The notes: generated from the sequence alone by a model not told the origin. A DNA stretch of 59,626 nt from a bacterium (GCA_017396695.1 JAFQLC010000014.1:1-59626); one strand, 5' to 3'; positions 26,005-35,482 are shown, counted from the first letter of the stretch. Program-made: numbers and translations.

Positions 26005-26850
26005 TTAAAAATTATAGCTTGAATTTTTCTGCAAAATAAATTTAATTATATTTTTTCTTTGAACCTTTGCTCGAACAGAATTTATCTTTATTGTTTTTAG
26101 CATAAGTTCACGCACTTCGAATAAATCTCTAAAATCAATATAAAGTGGCAAATCTGCTCTATATTTATACCCAGTCTTTTTGTCTTCTATATAGTCTCCA
26201 AGCCCGAAATTCGTGTTTGTAATTGGAACAACCCCCAAACTTTGCGCCCTAAAAAATTCTCTATCCAGCCCTGCATTTTCTTTTAGTGAAAGATAAAGAT
26301 GAGTATTTTCCTTTACGCATTCGTGGATTTTATATTTTTGAAATTTAAAAAGTTTGTCTATAATTTTTTGGTTTTTCTCTGTAATTTCAGAATCCACGTA
26401 AACATTTAAGGCTCGAGTTTCAGACAATATTTTTGGAAATTTTGCTATTTTTTCATCAACTTGCGCCCAATATTCATATTTTTTTAAGTAAAAATCGTGT
26501 TTATTTAAAAAGTTGCTTAAAGTTTTTGAAAAACAGATAATTTTACATCTTCTAATTCTATACCACCAAGCAAGTTTTTTTGTTCTTACGCAATCAGCCA
26601 TCGGGCAAAACACAGGGTTTGCGCTTTTTATTAAATCCACCATTTTGGTGTCAGGAATATCTCCCCAAAAAATAACTGCCCTATATTTCTTGGAGTTAAA
26701 TGGTGTTTCAAAGAATTCTTTTTCCCAAGATTTTAAAATAACTTTAATATCTATAATAAAATTTGCACGCAGAATATCTAAGAAAAAGTCGTGGCGATTT
26801 TTCAAGAGCTCTGCCTCTGTAGTAAGAAACAAAAGTCTGTTGTTTTGCAT
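26005..26850 (-). CDS. Glycosyltransferase-like protein (GT-B, divergent)
   Basis: 281 residues with AAGGA before the ATG. No membrane segment. The C-terminal half has a GT-B-like donor-site pattern: 'LSLKENAGLDREFFRAQSLG' followed by 'VVPITNTNFGLGDYIED' and 'KTGYKYRADLP', comparable to the 'E-x7-G-x-PVI..G....D...G' region of GT4 enzymes, but the first Glu is not in the standard place. The N-terminal half is shorter than in typical GT-B enzymes (about 350-400 residues in total), so acceptor binding is reduced. Isolated from other glycan genes. The call is tentative; it could be a non-catalytic relative. Confidence 0.4.
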   Translation of the reverse strand: MQNNRLLFLTTEAELLKNRHDFFLDILRANFIIDIKVILKSWEKEFFETPFNSKKYRAVIFWGDIPDTKMVDLIKSANPVFCPMADCVRTKKLAWWYRIRRCKIICFSKTLSNFLNKHDFYLKKYEYWAQVDEKIAKFPKILSETRALNVYVDSEITEKNQKIIDKLFKFQKYKIHECVKENTHLYLSLKENAGLDREFFRAQSLGVVPITNTNFGLGDYIEDKKTGYKYRADLPLYIDFRDLFEVRELMLKTIKINSVRAKVQRKNIIKFILQKNSSYNF

Positions 26851-26937
26851 ATTATCCTTGAAAATTTAAAGTAGTTGATGAATTTGATACTAACAAATTT
26901 TTCTAGCATGTGCAAATTGCTTTTAATAAATATGCTA

Positions 26938-26969
26938 AAAACCGCCCCTTGCGAACAAAGAGCGGTTTT
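26938..26969. terminator. Hairpin terminator after the winged-helix gene
   Basis: AAAACCGC (26938-26945) pairs with GCGGTTTT (26962-26969). On the minus strand the stem ends in a T run, fitting termination of the small winged-helix gene that ends at 26988. Confidence 0.65.
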
Positions 26970-26987
26970 CGAATCTGACGTTAACTA

Positions 26988-27185
26988 CTATCTTAATGAA
27001 ATTTTTGTATGAGCGCCACGTTTAACCAAGTTGATTTTGTCTTCACGAGCTAACCAGCCTATTCCCATACCAGCGAAAGCTTCATCTAAACTTAAGTCTT
27101 TTCTCATTTTAGTTGTTGTTACTTCGCCTCTTTCACTTAAATAGTTGTAAATTTGTCCTACTTTTTCAATGATTGTTTCTTGCAT
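26988..27185 (-). CDS. Small winged helix-turn-helix protein (DUF2582-like)
   Basis: 65 residues with AGGAG before the ATG. Composition and pattern ('IIEKVGQIYNYLSERGEVTT', then 'DEAFAGMGIGWLAREDKINL') match the short winged-helix family PF10771/DUF2582, a stand-alone wing domain whose DNA target is unknown. It has a strong promoter of its own (TTTACA-17-TATAAT on the minus strand), a leader of about 57 nt that contains an inverted repeat, and a terminator. It is divergent from leuD, so a regulatory relationship with leuDB is possible but unproven. Confidence 0.75.
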   Translation of the reverse strand: MQETIIEKVGQIYNYLSERGEVTTTKMRKDLSLDEAFAGMGIGWLAREDKINLVKRGAHTKISLR

Positions 27186-27217
27186 TTTTTGCTCCTTTAC
27201 TAACTACTATCGTGACT

Positions 27218-27234
27218 GAACTTTTATTAAGTTC
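27218..27234. promoter_or_regulatory. Inverted repeat between winged-helix gene and leuD (possible operator)
   Basis: GAACTT (27218-27223) and AAGTTC (27229-27234) with a five-base AT spacer form a perfect 17-base dyad. It lies in the predicted leader of the winged-helix gene and about 55 bases upstream of leuD. Spacing fits a small dimeric regulator. Confidence 0.35.
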
Positions 27235-27248
27235 AAATTTGTAATACA

Positions 27249-27277
27249 ATTATAAGTAGGTCAAAATTAATTGTAAA
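27249..27277 (-). promoter_or_regulatory. Promoter of the winged-helix gene
   Basis: TTTACA (27277-27272), 17 bases, TATAAT (27254-27249); expected +1 near 27242. Confidence 0.6.
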
Positions 27278-27289
27278 TGGAGCATATGT

Positions 27290-27790
27290 ATGAGAAAAAA
27301 TGAAAAAGGAAGAGTTTGGCACTATAAAGATAATGTAGATACAGACGTTATAATTCCTGCTAGATACTTGAACACCACCGATTCTAAAGAGCTTGCAAGC
27401 CATTGCATGGAAGATATTGATAAAACTTTTGCAAGTGGAGTTAAGGAAAATGATTTTATTGTTGCAGGCGAAAATTTCGGTTGCGGAAGTTCTCGTGAGC
27501 ATGCTCCAATTGCAATTAAGGCATCTGGCATCCAAGCGGTTATTGCAAAAAGTTTTGCAAGAATTTTTTACAGAAATGCAATAAATATTGGGCTTCCAAT
27601 TGTTGAAAACCAAATTTTAGCCGATGAAGTCACAGCAGGCGACGAACTTGAACTAGATTTAGATAAAGGAATTATCAAAAATTTAACGAATGGCAAAGAA
27701 TATGCTTGCTCAAAGTTTCCAGCAGAAATTCAAGAATTAATTTCAGTTGGTGGTCTTGTAAATTACACTAAAAAGAAAATGGGGGTATAA
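27290..27790 (+). CDS. leuD: 3-isopropylmalate dehydratase small subunit
   Basis: 166 residues, standard for the short (archaeal/Thermotoga-type) LeuD. With LeuC it isomerises 2- and 3-isopropylmalate in leucine synthesis. Signatures: '[14 protein letters not shown]' and '[16 protein letters not shown]', the swivelling-domain motif that closes over the substrate. GGAG lies eight bases before the ATG. leuB follows one base after the stop. leuC and leuA are not in the window, so the large subunit must be elsewhere. The same fold acts in homoaconitase, but the neighbouring LeuB argues for leucine. Confidence 0.92.
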   Translation: MRKNEKGRVWHYKDNVDTDVIIPARYLNTTDSKELASHCMEDIDKTFASGVKENDFIVAGENFGCGSSREHAPIAIKASGIQAVIAKSFARIFYRNAINIGLPIVENQILADEVTAGDELELDLDKGIIKNLTNGKEYACSKFPAEIQELISVGGLVNYTKKKMGV

Positions 27791-27791
27791 A

Positions 27792-28877
27792 TTGACAACA
27801 TATAATATAGTAGTGCTCGCAGGAGACGGAACCGGTCCTGAAATAATGTCTGAAGCGCTCAAGGTTTTAGCAGCGGTTGAAAAGAGATATGATATTAAAT
27901 TCAATTTTGAACATGCTCTAATTGGAGGCTGTGCTTACGATGAATTTAAAACTCCGCTTCCAGAATCTACACTCAACCTTGCACTTTCTTCGGATGCAAC
28001 ACTTTTGGGCGCTGTTGGAGATTGGAAATATGACACACTTCCACCAGAGCTTCGCCCAGAAAAAGCGCTCCTTGGAATTAGAAAAGGAATGGGGCTTTTT
28101 GCAAATTTAAGACCAGCAATTGTTCTTAAAGAACTTGTAAATTCTAGCCCACTAAAACCTGAAATAGTCTCTGGTGTTGATATTATGATAATTAGAGAAC
28201 TTGTAGGTGATGTTTATTTTGGTGAACCAAGAGGAATTGAAATTAAAGACGGCAAAAAAGTTGGTTTCAATAATATGATTTATTTTGAAGATGAAATCAG
28301 AAGAATTGCAACTGTTGCATTTGAAACTGCAATGAAAAGAGGCAAAAAACTCTGCTCTGTTGATAAAGCAAATGTTCTCGATGTTTCAAGGCTTTGGCGT
28401 GAAATTATGATTGAAACATCTGCTAGCTATCCAGAAGTTGAATTATCACATATGTATGTGGATAACGCTGCAATGCAAATTATTCGTGCGCCAAAACAAT
28501 TTGACACAATTGTTACAGGTAACATCTTTGGAGACATTTTATCAGATGAAGCTTCAATGCTAGCAGGTTCTCTTGGTCTTCTTCCAAGTGCTAGCCTTTC
28601 AAACGATAAAAAACTTGCAATGTATGAACCAATCCACGGCTCTGCCCCTGACCTCAAAGGTAAAAATATTGTAAACCCAATTGCAACAATATTGTCTGCA
28701 GGCATGATGCTAAAATATAGCTTTGATATGGATGAAGCCTACACTTTAATTGAGGGCGCAATGAAAAAAGTGCTTCAAGCAGGTTATAGAACTCAAGATA
28801 TAATGTCTGCTGGTTGCACACTTGTTGGCACAGATAAAATAGGAACATTAATTGCTGACGAAATTTTGAAAAAATAA
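27792..28877 (+). CDS. leuB: 3-isopropylmalate dehydrogenase
   Basis: 361 residues, TTG start one base after the leuD stop, with the GGGGG of the leuD 3' end as ribosome site. Oxidatively decarboxylates 3-isopropylmalate with NAD+. Signatures: '[13 protein letters not shown]', '[11 protein letters not shown]', '[15 protein letters not shown]' (the Tyr-Phe-Gly typical of LeuB rather than isocitrate dehydrogenase), '[16 protein letters not shown]' and '[10 protein letters not shown]', then '[20 protein letters not shown]'. Ends before a perfect bidirectional terminator. Confidence 0.95.
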   Translation: MTTYNIVVLAGDGTGPEIMSEALKVLAAVEKRYDIKFNFEHALIGGCAYDEFKTPLPESTLNLALSSDATLLGAVGDWKYDTLPPELRPEKALLGIRKGMGLFANLRPAIVLKELVNSSPLKPEIVSGVDIMIIRELVGDVYFGEPRGIEIKDGKKVGFNNMIYFEDEIRRIATVAFETAMKRGKKLCSVDKANVLDVSRLWREIMIETSASYPEVELSHMYVDNAAMQIIRAPKQFDTIVTGNIFGDILSDEASMLAGSLGLLPSASLSNDKKLAMYEPIHGSAPDLKGKNIVNPIATILSAGMMLKYSFDMDEAYTLIEGAMKKVLQAGYRTQDIMSAGCTLVGTDKIGTLIADEILKK

Positions 28878-28893
28878 ATTTTATTTATATATT

Positions 28894-28922
28894 AAAATGC
28901 CACCTTAAAAAGGTGGCATTTT
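28894..28922. terminator. Perfect bidirectional terminator between leuB and thioredoxin gene
   Basis: A 13-bp perfect stem, AAAATGCCACCTT (28894-28906) with AAGGTGGCATTTT (28910-28922), around an AAA loop. A/T tails on both sides allow it to end both convergent transcripts. Confidence 0.9.
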
Positions 28923-28938
28923 GTATTTTAAAAGCTTA

Positions 28939-29436
28939 TTATAGTAGCGATTTTAAAATATCAACAGCTTCTTTTTCGTGGAACAATTGAACATCAATTT
29001 GTTTTTTGTTGCCATCTGGTCTTACTATGTAAACTGTTGGAAATGCGTGTATATCATATTCTTTAACAAGATCTTGATTTTCTGGCACATCGCAATTTAC
29101 ATAAGCTGCTGCAAAGTTTTCTTTAAATGCTTTTTTCTTAGTCACTTTGTTGAAATCTGGAGCAAGCATTTTGCAGAATTTACACCAATCAGCATAGAAT
29201 AATACAACCATTGGTTTTCCTGTTTCTTGCGCTTTTGCGTATGTTAATTTCTTTGCAAATTTTTTGCTAATTGAAATGTTTACTAAAGGTTGTTGGTTAA
29301 TTGGTGACCTTGGGTCAAAAACACCAATTTTTAAGCCCATATAAGTTGATAAAGTTGCTGCAAAAAGTGCCAAAATAAAAGTAATTACAAGCCACACTTT
29401 AGTGCAACATTTTTTTTCTTGTTTTTCGTTTTCCAT
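28939..29436 (-). CDS. Membrane-anchored thioredoxin-like protein
   Basis: 165 residues: a short cytoplasmic tail with a Cys pair at 10-11, one transmembrane helix (about 14-33), a spacer, then a thioredoxin fold with 'YADWCKFCKMLAP' (Cys85, Cys88) and cis-Pro in 'HAFPTVYIV'. The topology puts the redox domain outside the membrane. The motif resembles the C-terminal domain of DsbD and related thiol reductases, so a role in cytochrome maturation, disulfide reduction or peroxide defence is possible. It follows the SEC-C gene on the same strand after 59 bases; GGAG lies nine bases before the ATG. Confidence 0.85.
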   Translation of the reverse strand: MENEKQEKKCCTKVWLVITFILALFAATLSTYMGLKIGVFDPRSPINQQPLVNISISKKFAKKLTYAKAQETGKPMVVLFYADWCKFCKMLAPDFNKVTKKKAFKENFAAAYVNCDVPENQDLVKEYDIHAFPTVYIVRPDGNKKQIDVQLFHEKEAVDILKSLL

Positions 29437-29495
29437 AAATTAAAACTCCGTTGCTACAAGCATATAATAAACTTTTTTTTGCTATTTATCAAGAA

Positions 29496-30794
29496 TTATT
29501 TTCCGCAACAATGTTTATATTTTTTCCCACTTCCGCATGGGCAAGGTTCATTCCTCCCCACGGATTTTGCTTGTTCTTCAATGTTTTGCTTATTTTCAAT
29601 TCTATCAATTTCATCAAAAATATCTTGGAATAATTTTGAATTATAGAGAACAAGTGTTGGTGAAAATCTTTTTCCTGAAAGGTAATCAGGCTTATATTGT
29701 TTAATTAAGTCTTCTTTATTTTTAATTTTTTCATCTGATGCTTCGCTAAATATTTCGAGCGCTTTTTCGTTCATTTTAAAAGCTTCTTCAATAACGCTCA
29801 ATGGAATTTTGTCCAAATTTAAAAACTCGACAATACATTCTTTCCAGTTTTCTATTTTATGATTTTTATTTTTAAATATTTCAAAAAATGTGCCAAGGTT
29901 TGGAATAATAAAAATTCCAAGTTCATCATCAACCCAATAACCCACGTTGTAGTCTGCGCTGTGCCCTGAAAAACCGCCTGCAAGGTTATCAAATGTGTTA
30001 TCTGATACGCTTTCATTTTTTAATTTTTCAATATCTGCCCATTCGAGTGAATAATCATCTGTTAGCCAGTTTTCGAGCTTATCGTCTTCTGGAAGTAGGT
30101 TATGGTGATAAAAATTAAAATGTTGCAAAAGCCCATCTGCAAGCTTGTTTGATGTTATTGTGCAATGAGACCCAGTGCATTTTACAAAACTCTTTGTCAT
30201 AACATCTGAGATTTCTTCAAATTCTTTGAACTTATTCTCATTATCCCAATATATTTTCTTTGGGCTTTTAACAAGGTGTGAAATTCCGTTTGATAAGGCA
30301 ACAAAGCGCTTTGAAGACGGGATTACGCTTAAAATATCGAGAACATAATAAGTATCATTTAGTTTTATTATTCTTGCTTCGATATAATCTTTTTGTCCAA
30401 GCCCTCTAAGGTTTGATGTTTTAGATAGTGTTGTGAGTTCGTATTCTTTTTCATTTACAAGAGAATTTACTAAAAGTGAATTTTGTTTGATTTTATTTAC
30501 TTGGAAAGTGCCTGTAAAACTATTTGCAAATGAACTGCATATCCTCTCGTCTAAAAGTTTTTCATCTTTCAAATACTCAAATGGCGAAATCCCTGTGCGC
30601 ATTCTCGATTCAAAAAGATAGAAAAACATAATTTGCGTTAATTCTTTTTGAGTTGAAATTTGAATTTCGTATCTTTTTATAAACTCTTCGAAATCCTTCC
30701 CAAGTTTTTCATCAAATGCCATCAAATCTAAAGTTTTATGCACTGATTCACTTATTAATTGTATATCTTCAACTACTCCCATAGATTCCCCCAA
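29496..30794 (-). CDS. SEC-C zinc-motif protein of unknown function
   Basis: 432 residues. The final 20 residues are a textbook SEC-C zinc motif: '[19 protein letters not shown]' (CPC ... HCC), as found at the end of SecA and many unrelated proteins, where it binds zinc and mediates contacts with ribosome or SecB. The rest (about 410 residues, helical, without recognisable catalytic motif) I cannot assign. Start supported by GGGGGA upstream and a four-base distance from the MFS gene, so it belongs to the surE-purH-MFS-SEC-C run. Confidence 0.7.
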   Translation of the reverse strand: MGESMGVVEDIQLISESVHKTLDLMAFDEKLGKDFEEFIKRYEIQISTQKELTQIMFFYLFESRMRTGISPFEYLKDEKLLDERICSSFANSFTGTFQVNKIKQNSLLVNSLVNEKEYELTTLSKTSNLRGLGQKDYIEARIIKLNDTYYVLDILSVIPSSKRFVALSNGISHLVKSPKKIYWDNENKFKEFEEISDVMTKSFVKCTGSHCTITSNKLADGLLQHFNFYHHNLLPEDDKLENWLTDDYSLEWADIEKLKNESVSDNTFDNLAGGFSGHSADYNVGYWVDDELGIFIIPNLGTFFEIFKNKNHKIENWKECIVEFLNLDKIPLSVIEEAFKMNEKALEIFSEASDEKIKNKEDLIKQYKPDYLSGKRFSPTLVLYNSKLFQDIFDEIDRIENKQNIEEQAKSVGRNEPCPCGSGKKYKHCCGK

Positions 30795-30797
30795 GCT

Positions 30798-31961
30798 TTA
30801 ACACTCTAGTCTCTTATCAACAAAAAACAATCCTGTAATAAATGCTATTGCGCAAGATATTACAAGCACCAATTCAACATTAACGGCTTGTGCAATGTAT
30901 CCAAACGGAACAAGCATAAGTGCGGCAAGTCCCCAAGAAAATCCTTGGGTTACACCTGACACAACCGCTCTATGCTCTGGCATATTTTTTTGTGCCAAAA
31001 CAACTGTTATGCTGACAGATAAAAATATGAAAAATCCCATAAAAATAAATATCAAAAGTCCTAATATTTTCGAGAATTTTAGTGTCCAAATTGCAAGCAA
31101 CATTAACGGCAAAAGAATAATAAAAGCATATTTTATGAGCATTCTTGCGCCAATTTTCTTTTCGAATATTGTGCTTAGCATTGTTGCGACTCCTGCTGTT
31201 AAGAAAAATATGGTAATAATTAGACCAGTTTGCGAAAGTGAATATCCATATCTTTCAAGAAGAAATGGGAAATAAGTGGCACATGTCATACTTACCATTG
31301 ATTTAACAACTGAAATCCAAGTTAAATTTATCATAACAGGTGATGAAAACACTTCTTTCATAAGAGGCAGAAACTCCTCTTTTGCACCAGACACTGCGCT
31401 TTGTGGAATTTTTGGCAACATAAAATACATTAAAATTGCACACATAAGCCCAAAAATTGTTAGCGCAAAAATGTAGTTTATACCTAATTTTTCAACAAGC
31501 AATGAAGAAACATAAGGGCCTATTGCATAACCAATTGTGCCAGCGCCTAAAAATATTCCCATATATTTTGTAAGGTCTGAATTTGCTTTTGTATAAATTG
31601 AAATCATAGCCGTTACTTGTGGGTGAAATATTGCATTTCCTATAACCCCAATCATAAAAAACGATGCAAGCGCAAGAGTTGTTTTCGATGTAATGGATAA
31701 TGGTATAAAAATTGAAGAGAAAACAAGCCCCCAAAACATAAAAGTTCTGTGCCTCATTTTATCTGCAAAAAATCCAAATAATGGTTGCAACATTGAAGAA
31801 AACAAATGTCCAAGTGCAATAATGACACTGATTGTTGCAAGTGTCATACCTAATTTTTGAACTAAATATGGATATAGTGGCACAATGGCAGAAGAAAAAA
31901 CATCAACTGCAAAATGTCCAGATGATAATAAAAATATTGAGTTTTTGCTAGTTTTTTCCAT
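30798..31961 (-). CDS. MFS transporter, fosmidomycin-resistance (Fsr) type
   Basis: 387 residues with about 12 hydrophobic helices. The opening 'SSGHFAVDVFSSAIVPLYPY' and the loop 'FGFFADKMRHRTF' after helix 2 (MFS motif A-like), plus 'GVIGNAIFHPQVTAMIS', match the Fsr/YfnC branch of the major facilitator superfamily, whose members export fosmidomycin, acetylated amines or unknown metabolites. Proton antiport is the family rule. It begins two bases after purH and ends four bases before the SEC-C gene, so it is cotranscribed; substrate cannot be predicted. Confidence 0.85.
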   Translation of the reverse strand: MEKTSKNSIFLLSSGHFAVDVFSSAIVPLYPYLVQKLGMTLATISVIIALGHLFSSMLQPLFGFFADKMRHRTFMFWGLVFSSIFIPLSITSKTTLALASFFMIGVIGNAIFHPQVTAMISIYTKANSDLTKYMGIFLGAGTIGYAIGPYVSSLLVEKLGINYIFALTIFGLMCAILMYFMLPKIPQSAVSGAKEEFLPLMKEVFSSPVMINLTWISVVKSMVSMTCATYFPFLLERYGYSLSQTGLIITIFFLTAGVATMLSTIFEKKIGARMLIKYAFIILLPLMLLAIWTLKFSKILGLLIFIFMGFFIFLSVSITVVLAQKNMPEHRAVVSGVTQGFSWGLAALMLVPFGYIAQAVNVELVLVISCAIAFITGLFFVDKRLEC

Positions 31962-31963
31962 TG

Positions 31964-33460
31964 TTAGTGTTTGAAGTGTCTAATGCCTGTTGTTATCATT
32001 GAAAGCCCATATTTATCAGCAGAGGCAATTACATCTGCATCTTTTATACTTCCCCCAGGTTGAATTATTCCTGCAATTCTATTTTGAACTGCAACTTCAA
32101 TATTATCAACCGCAGGCATAAATCCGTCAGATGCCACAATGGCGTCTTTTGGGCTATCACAAACTCTCTGAAGTGCAACTTCTAGTGCGCCAACTCTGCT
32201 TGTTTGACCACCACATATCCCTAATGTTCTTAAATCTTTTGCAATAACAATTGCATTTGATTTAACATGGCGAGCCACTTTGAAAGCAAAAATCATATCT
32301 TCAACTTGTTCTTGTGTTGGTTTTTGTTTCGTTACAACTTTAAAATCTTTAGGGTCAAGCTCTTTTGTGTCTTTTTCTTGAACAAGCACCCCAAAAGGTG
32401 TGTGGTGATATTCTTTTCCTTGTGTGTTTTTAATCGCCTCAAGTGGTGTATTTAATTTAATAACTCTTAAATTTTTCTTTGTTTTAAATAATTTTAGTGC
32501 TTCGTCTGAAAAATCTGGAGCAACAACAACTTCCAAAAACATTGCAGTTAATTTTTTTGCAATATCTTCATTAATTGGTTTTGAAAATGCAACAATTCCG
32601 CCAAATGCACTCAATGGGTCACAGTCAAGCGCCTTATCCCAAGCCTCTTCAAGAGTTGGAGCAAGTGCTACGCCACAAGGGTTTGTGTGTTTTATAATTG
32701 CACAAGCGCAAACATCGAAAAAGTCTGAAACAATGTTTATTGCAGCTGTTGTATCTAAAATGTTGTTATACGAAAGCGCTTTTCCGTTTAAAACTTCATA
32801 ATCGATAAATTCTTCGCCTGTATTTTTATAGAGTGCTGCAGCTTGATGTGGGTTTTCGCCATATCTTAGCTCGCCTTCTTTTGCAAGCGTTAAGTGTTCA
32901 AAATCTCTTAATTTTTCATCTTTTAAATTAGCGCTTAGCACGTCATAAACAATTGCGTCATAAGTTGCCGTTTTTTGATATGCCTTAAGTGCAAGCTCAG
33001 CTCTAGTTTCATCTGTTATGTTTTCAATATCAATTTCATAATCTTTAGGGTCAGATATTACAATCACATTTTGATAATTTTTAGCACCCGCACGAAGTAG
33101 CGCAACTCCGCCTATATCAATATTTTCTTGCAATGTTTCAATGTCGATATTTTTTCCTATATAATTTTCAATATGATATAAATCTACTGCAACAAGGTCA
33201 AATGCGGGATAATTCAAGCTTTTGCGCTCGTTTTCTCTTGCTAAAAGTGAAGCGAAAATGTCAGGGTGCAAAGATTTTACTCTTCCACCAAGTAATTCTT
33301 CAAAACCAGTAATTTCTGATGAATTTATAACTTTAATTCCTGCCTCAATTAAAGTTTTTGCAGTGTTACCTGTTGCCACAATTTCGCACTGCAAAGCTTC
33401 GAGTTTTTTTGCAAACTCAACTATGCCTTCCTTTGAGGAAACGCTTAAATATGCTCTCAT
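31964..33460 (-). CDS. purH: Bifunctional AICAR transformylase / IMP cyclohydrolase
   Basis: 498 residues, slightly below the usual 510-530 but both domains are present. N-terminal MGS-like IMP cyclohydrolase domain ('GIVEFAKKLEALQCEIVATG', 'EELLGGRVKSLHPDI'), then the AICAR formyltransferase domain with 'LRYGENPHQAAALYK', 'IIKHTNPCGVALA' (catalytic Lys-His region) and 'DPLSAFGGIVAFSKPI'. Catalyses the last two steps of IMP synthesis with 10-formyl-THF. GGGAGAAGG precedes the ATG. It follows surE by 23 bases. Confidence 0.96.
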   Translation of the reverse strand: MRAYLSVSSKEGIVEFAKKLEALQCEIVATGNTAKTLIEAGIKVINSSEITGFEELLGGRVKSLHPDIFASLLARENERKSLNYPAFDLVAVDLYHIENYIGKNIDIETLQENIDIGGVALLRAGAKNYQNVIVISDPKDYEIDIENITDETRAELALKAYQKTATYDAIVYDVLSANLKDEKLRDFEHLTLAKEGELRYGENPHQAAALYKNTGEEFIDYEVLNGKALSYNNILDTTAAINIVSDFFDVCACAIIKHTNPCGVALAPTLEEAWDKALDCDPLSAFGGIVAFSKPINEDIAKKLTAMFLEVVVAPDFSDEALKLFKTKKNLRVIKLNTPLEAIKNTQGKEYHHTPFGVLVQEKDTKELDPKDFKVVTKQKPTQEQVEDMIFAFKVARHVKSNAIVIAKDLRTLGICGGQTSRVGALEVALQRVCDSPKDAIVASDGFMPAVDNIEVAVQNRIAGIIQPGGSIKDADVIASADKYGLSMITTGIRHFKH

Positions 33461-33483
33461 TACCTTCTCCCTGTCAATGTTTA

Positions 33484-34302
33484 TTATTCTTCGGAACTAG
33501 ATTCATTGTAGCCGTACCAATCGCACACGCCATCTTTGCAGAATCTGTTTTCAATTTCTTTCATTATATCATAATTTGTCATTTCGAAAGAAACCGGTGT
33601 AATTGATACTCTATTGTGGCGAAGCGCTGCAATGTCTGTGCCGTCTTCTTCATGCTTTGTTGTAAGTTCGCCTGCCATCCAATAATAAACTTTTCCTCTT
33701 GGGTCAATTCTTTTTTCGTAAGCATCGGTGAACATTTTTGTTCCAAGTTTTGTAATTTCAACCCCTGCAACATCTTCTTCAAGTAGTGCTGGTGTGTTCA
33801 CGTTTAAAATTGTTTTTTTAGGGAATTTCATTTTTTCAACTTGTGGCAAAAGTTTGCGCACAAAGTTTGCAGTTGAAACAAAATACATAGGCTCAGGAGT
33901 CATACTTGCAAGCGAAACTGCAATTGCGGGATAGCCCATCATAGCCCCTTCCATAGCGCAGCTTACTGTTCCAGAATACAAAATATCAATTCCAAGGTTT
34001 GGACCATGGTTAATCCCTGAAATTACAATATCTGGTTTTTCGTTTTCGTCTAAAATGGCAGCAATCCCCATTTTAACGCAATCACCTGGGGTTCCAGATG
34101 TAACCCAAACTCTTTTAGCTCCAAATTTTGATTCCAATTCTTCAACACGTAATGGAGTGTGCAATGTGAGCGAATGCCCTGCGGCGCTGCGTTCTCTATC
34201 TGGTGCGACAACGTACACGTCGTGCTCTTTGCTTAACACTTCAATTAAGCATCTAATGCCAATTGCTGCAATTCCGTCATCGTTTGAAATCAAAATTTTC
34301 AT
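33484..34302 (-). CDS. surE: 5'/3'-nucleotidase SurE
   Basis: 272 residues from the ATG at 34302 (a TTG two codons upstream also exists). SurE is a metal-dependent nucleoside monophosphatase linked to stress survival. Signatures: 'MKILISNDDGIAAIGI' with the metal-binding Asp-Asp, 'APDRERSAAGHSLTL', 'VTSGTPGDCVKMGI', 'ISGINHGPNLGIDILYSGTV' (metal Asn and Gly-rich loop) and 'SCAMEGAMMGYPAIAVS'. A TATAAT at 34342-34337 on the minus strand is the likely -10, giving a leader of about 28 nt. It heads a unit with purH, consistent with nucleotide metabolism. Confidence 0.95.
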   Translation of the reverse strand: MKILISNDDGIAAIGIRCLIEVLSKEHDVYVVAPDRERSAAGHSLTLHTPLRVEELESKFGAKRVWVTSGTPGDCVKMGIAAILDENEKPDIVISGINHGPNLGIDILYSGTVSCAMEGAMMGYPAIAVSLASMTPEPMYFVSTANFVRKLLPQVEKMKFPKKTILNVNTPALLEEDVAGVEITKLGTKMFTDAYEKRIDPRGKVYYWMAGELTTKHEEDGTDIAALRHNRVSITPVSFEMTNYDIMKEIENRFCKDGVCDWYGYNESSSEE

Positions 34303-34411
34303 ATTCAAAATCCCGTAAGCTATCTATTGTATTTATATTATACCATAATTTGCCAATTTGTAAGATATGCGCTAAAATATAGTACATAAATTTGATATAG
34401 GAGAAATTGAA

Positions 34412-34576
34412 ATGGCAAGAATAGTTAGACCTTCATGGGCTATTAGATGTTCAAACTCAGCTTGTAAAGAGCTTTTTGAGGTAGTTGAACTAGAAGATGG
34501 AAAACAACAAGAAGTTATCTGCCCAAAATGCGGAGAACATTATTTATATCCACCTGCAAAAGAAGAAGAAAACTAA
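34412..34576 (+). CDS. Small zinc-ribbon-like protein
   Basis: 54 residues, starting 'MARIVRPSWAIRCSNSACKE' with AGGAG about nine bases before the ATG. Cysteines are arranged C13 ... C18 and C37-x2-C40 ('VICPKCGEHYLY'), like a compact four-Cys zinc ribbon with the first knuckle spaced by four residues instead of two. C-terminus is acidic. No family recognised. The stop lies three bases before the TTG of the radical SAM gene, so they form a pair; a role as its partner or as a nucleic-acid-binding adaptor is only a guess. Confidence 0.6.
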   Translation: MARIVRPSWAIRCSNSACKELFEVVELEDGKQQEVICPKCGEHYLYPPAKEEEN

Positions 34577-34579
34577 TCA

Positions 34580-35482
34580 TTGGATAAAAGATATAATACA
34601 TACAATAAATTTTTAAAAGATAAATTCGGCGTCAAAGTTCACAAACTAATCATTGACGCCGGTTTTTCTTGTCCTAATAGAGATGGCACAATCTCATCTG
34701 ATGGTTGCATATTTTGCGATGAAGTAGGGAGCTTTGGAAGCACGCATTCAAATAAACTTTCAATCAAAGAACAAATTTTAGAAGGAATTGAAATTCTCCC
34801 AAAAAGATTTAAAGCCCAAAAATACATTGCCTATTTTCAAGCATTTTCAAACACTTATAAACCTGCATCTGAACTTGAGCGAATTTATAATGAAGCTTTT
34901 GTCGATGATAGAATTGTTGGTATTTCAATTGGCACTCGGCCAGATTGTATAGACAAAGAAAAAATAAAAATAATTTCTAAACTAAAATTCCCCCAAATTG
35001 AACTCGGGCTTCAATCAATTCATAATGATACTCTTAAATTAATCAACCGAGGGCACGATTTTGATTGTTTTTTGCGTGCTTATGAAATGATAAAAGAGGC
35101 TGGAATTAATGTCTGTGTGCACACAATTTTTGGGCTTCCAAATGAAAATCGCTCTATGATGATTGAAACCATTGAAAAACTTGCAGAACTTAAAATTGAC
35201 GGCATTAAATTTCATATGCTAACAGTTCTTAGAGGCTCAAAACTTGCTCAATATGCAGATAGAATTGATGCAATGTCAGAAGAGGATTACTGTAATCTCG
35301 TCTGCGATTCGCTTGAAATTTTGCCACCAACAACAACTATCCAAAGGCTTCCTGGAAGCGGATTAAAGTCGGAACTAATTTCCCCTCTTTGGATAGAACA
35401 CAAATTTCACACAACAAACCTGATTGATAAAATAATGATTCAAAGAAACTCTTTTCAGGGTTCAAAATATCAAGCTAGATAG
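34580..35482 (+). CDS. YhcC-type radical SAM protein
   Basis: 300 residues, TTG start right after the zinc-ribbon gene. N-terminus 'YNTYNKFLKDKFGVKVHKLI' followed by 'DAGFSCPNRDGTISSDGCIF' and a further Cys: this is the distinctive C-x14-C-x2-C cluster site of the TIGR01212/YhcC family, not the common CxxxCxxC. Later motifs 'SIGTRPDCIDKEKI', 'ELGLQSIHNDTLKLINRGHD' and 'IFGLPNENRSMM' fit Elp3/MiaB-like HemN-related radical SAM cores. The reaction of YhcC proteins is not firmly known; tRNA or amino acid chemistry has been suggested. Its 3' end overlaps the convergent TPR gene by 8 bases. Confidence 0.88.
   Translation: MDKRYNTYNKFLKDKFGVKVHKLIIDAGFSCPNRDGTISSDGCIFCDEVGSFGSTHSNKLSIKEQILEGIEILPKRFKAQKYIAYFQAFSNTYKPASELERIYNEAFVDDRIVGISIGTRPDCIDKEKIKIISKLKFPQIELGLQSIHNDTLKLINRGHDFDCFLRAYEMIKEAGINVCVHTIFGLPNENRSMMIETIEKLAELKIDGIKFHMLTVLRGSKLAQYADRIDAMSEEDYCNLVCDSLEILPPTTTIQRLPGSGLKSELISPLWIEHKFHTTNLIDKIMIQRNSFQGSKYQAR

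Noticed and set aside
26904..26937. TAGCAT ... ATGCTA dyad after the winged-helix terminator
   Set aside because: Long AT-rich loop and no clear role; not distinguishable from chance.
26981..27210. Short direct repeat TAACTACTAT at both ends of the winged-helix gene
   Set aside because: Only ten AT-rich bases, no terminal inverted repeats and no mobile gene; chance is likely.
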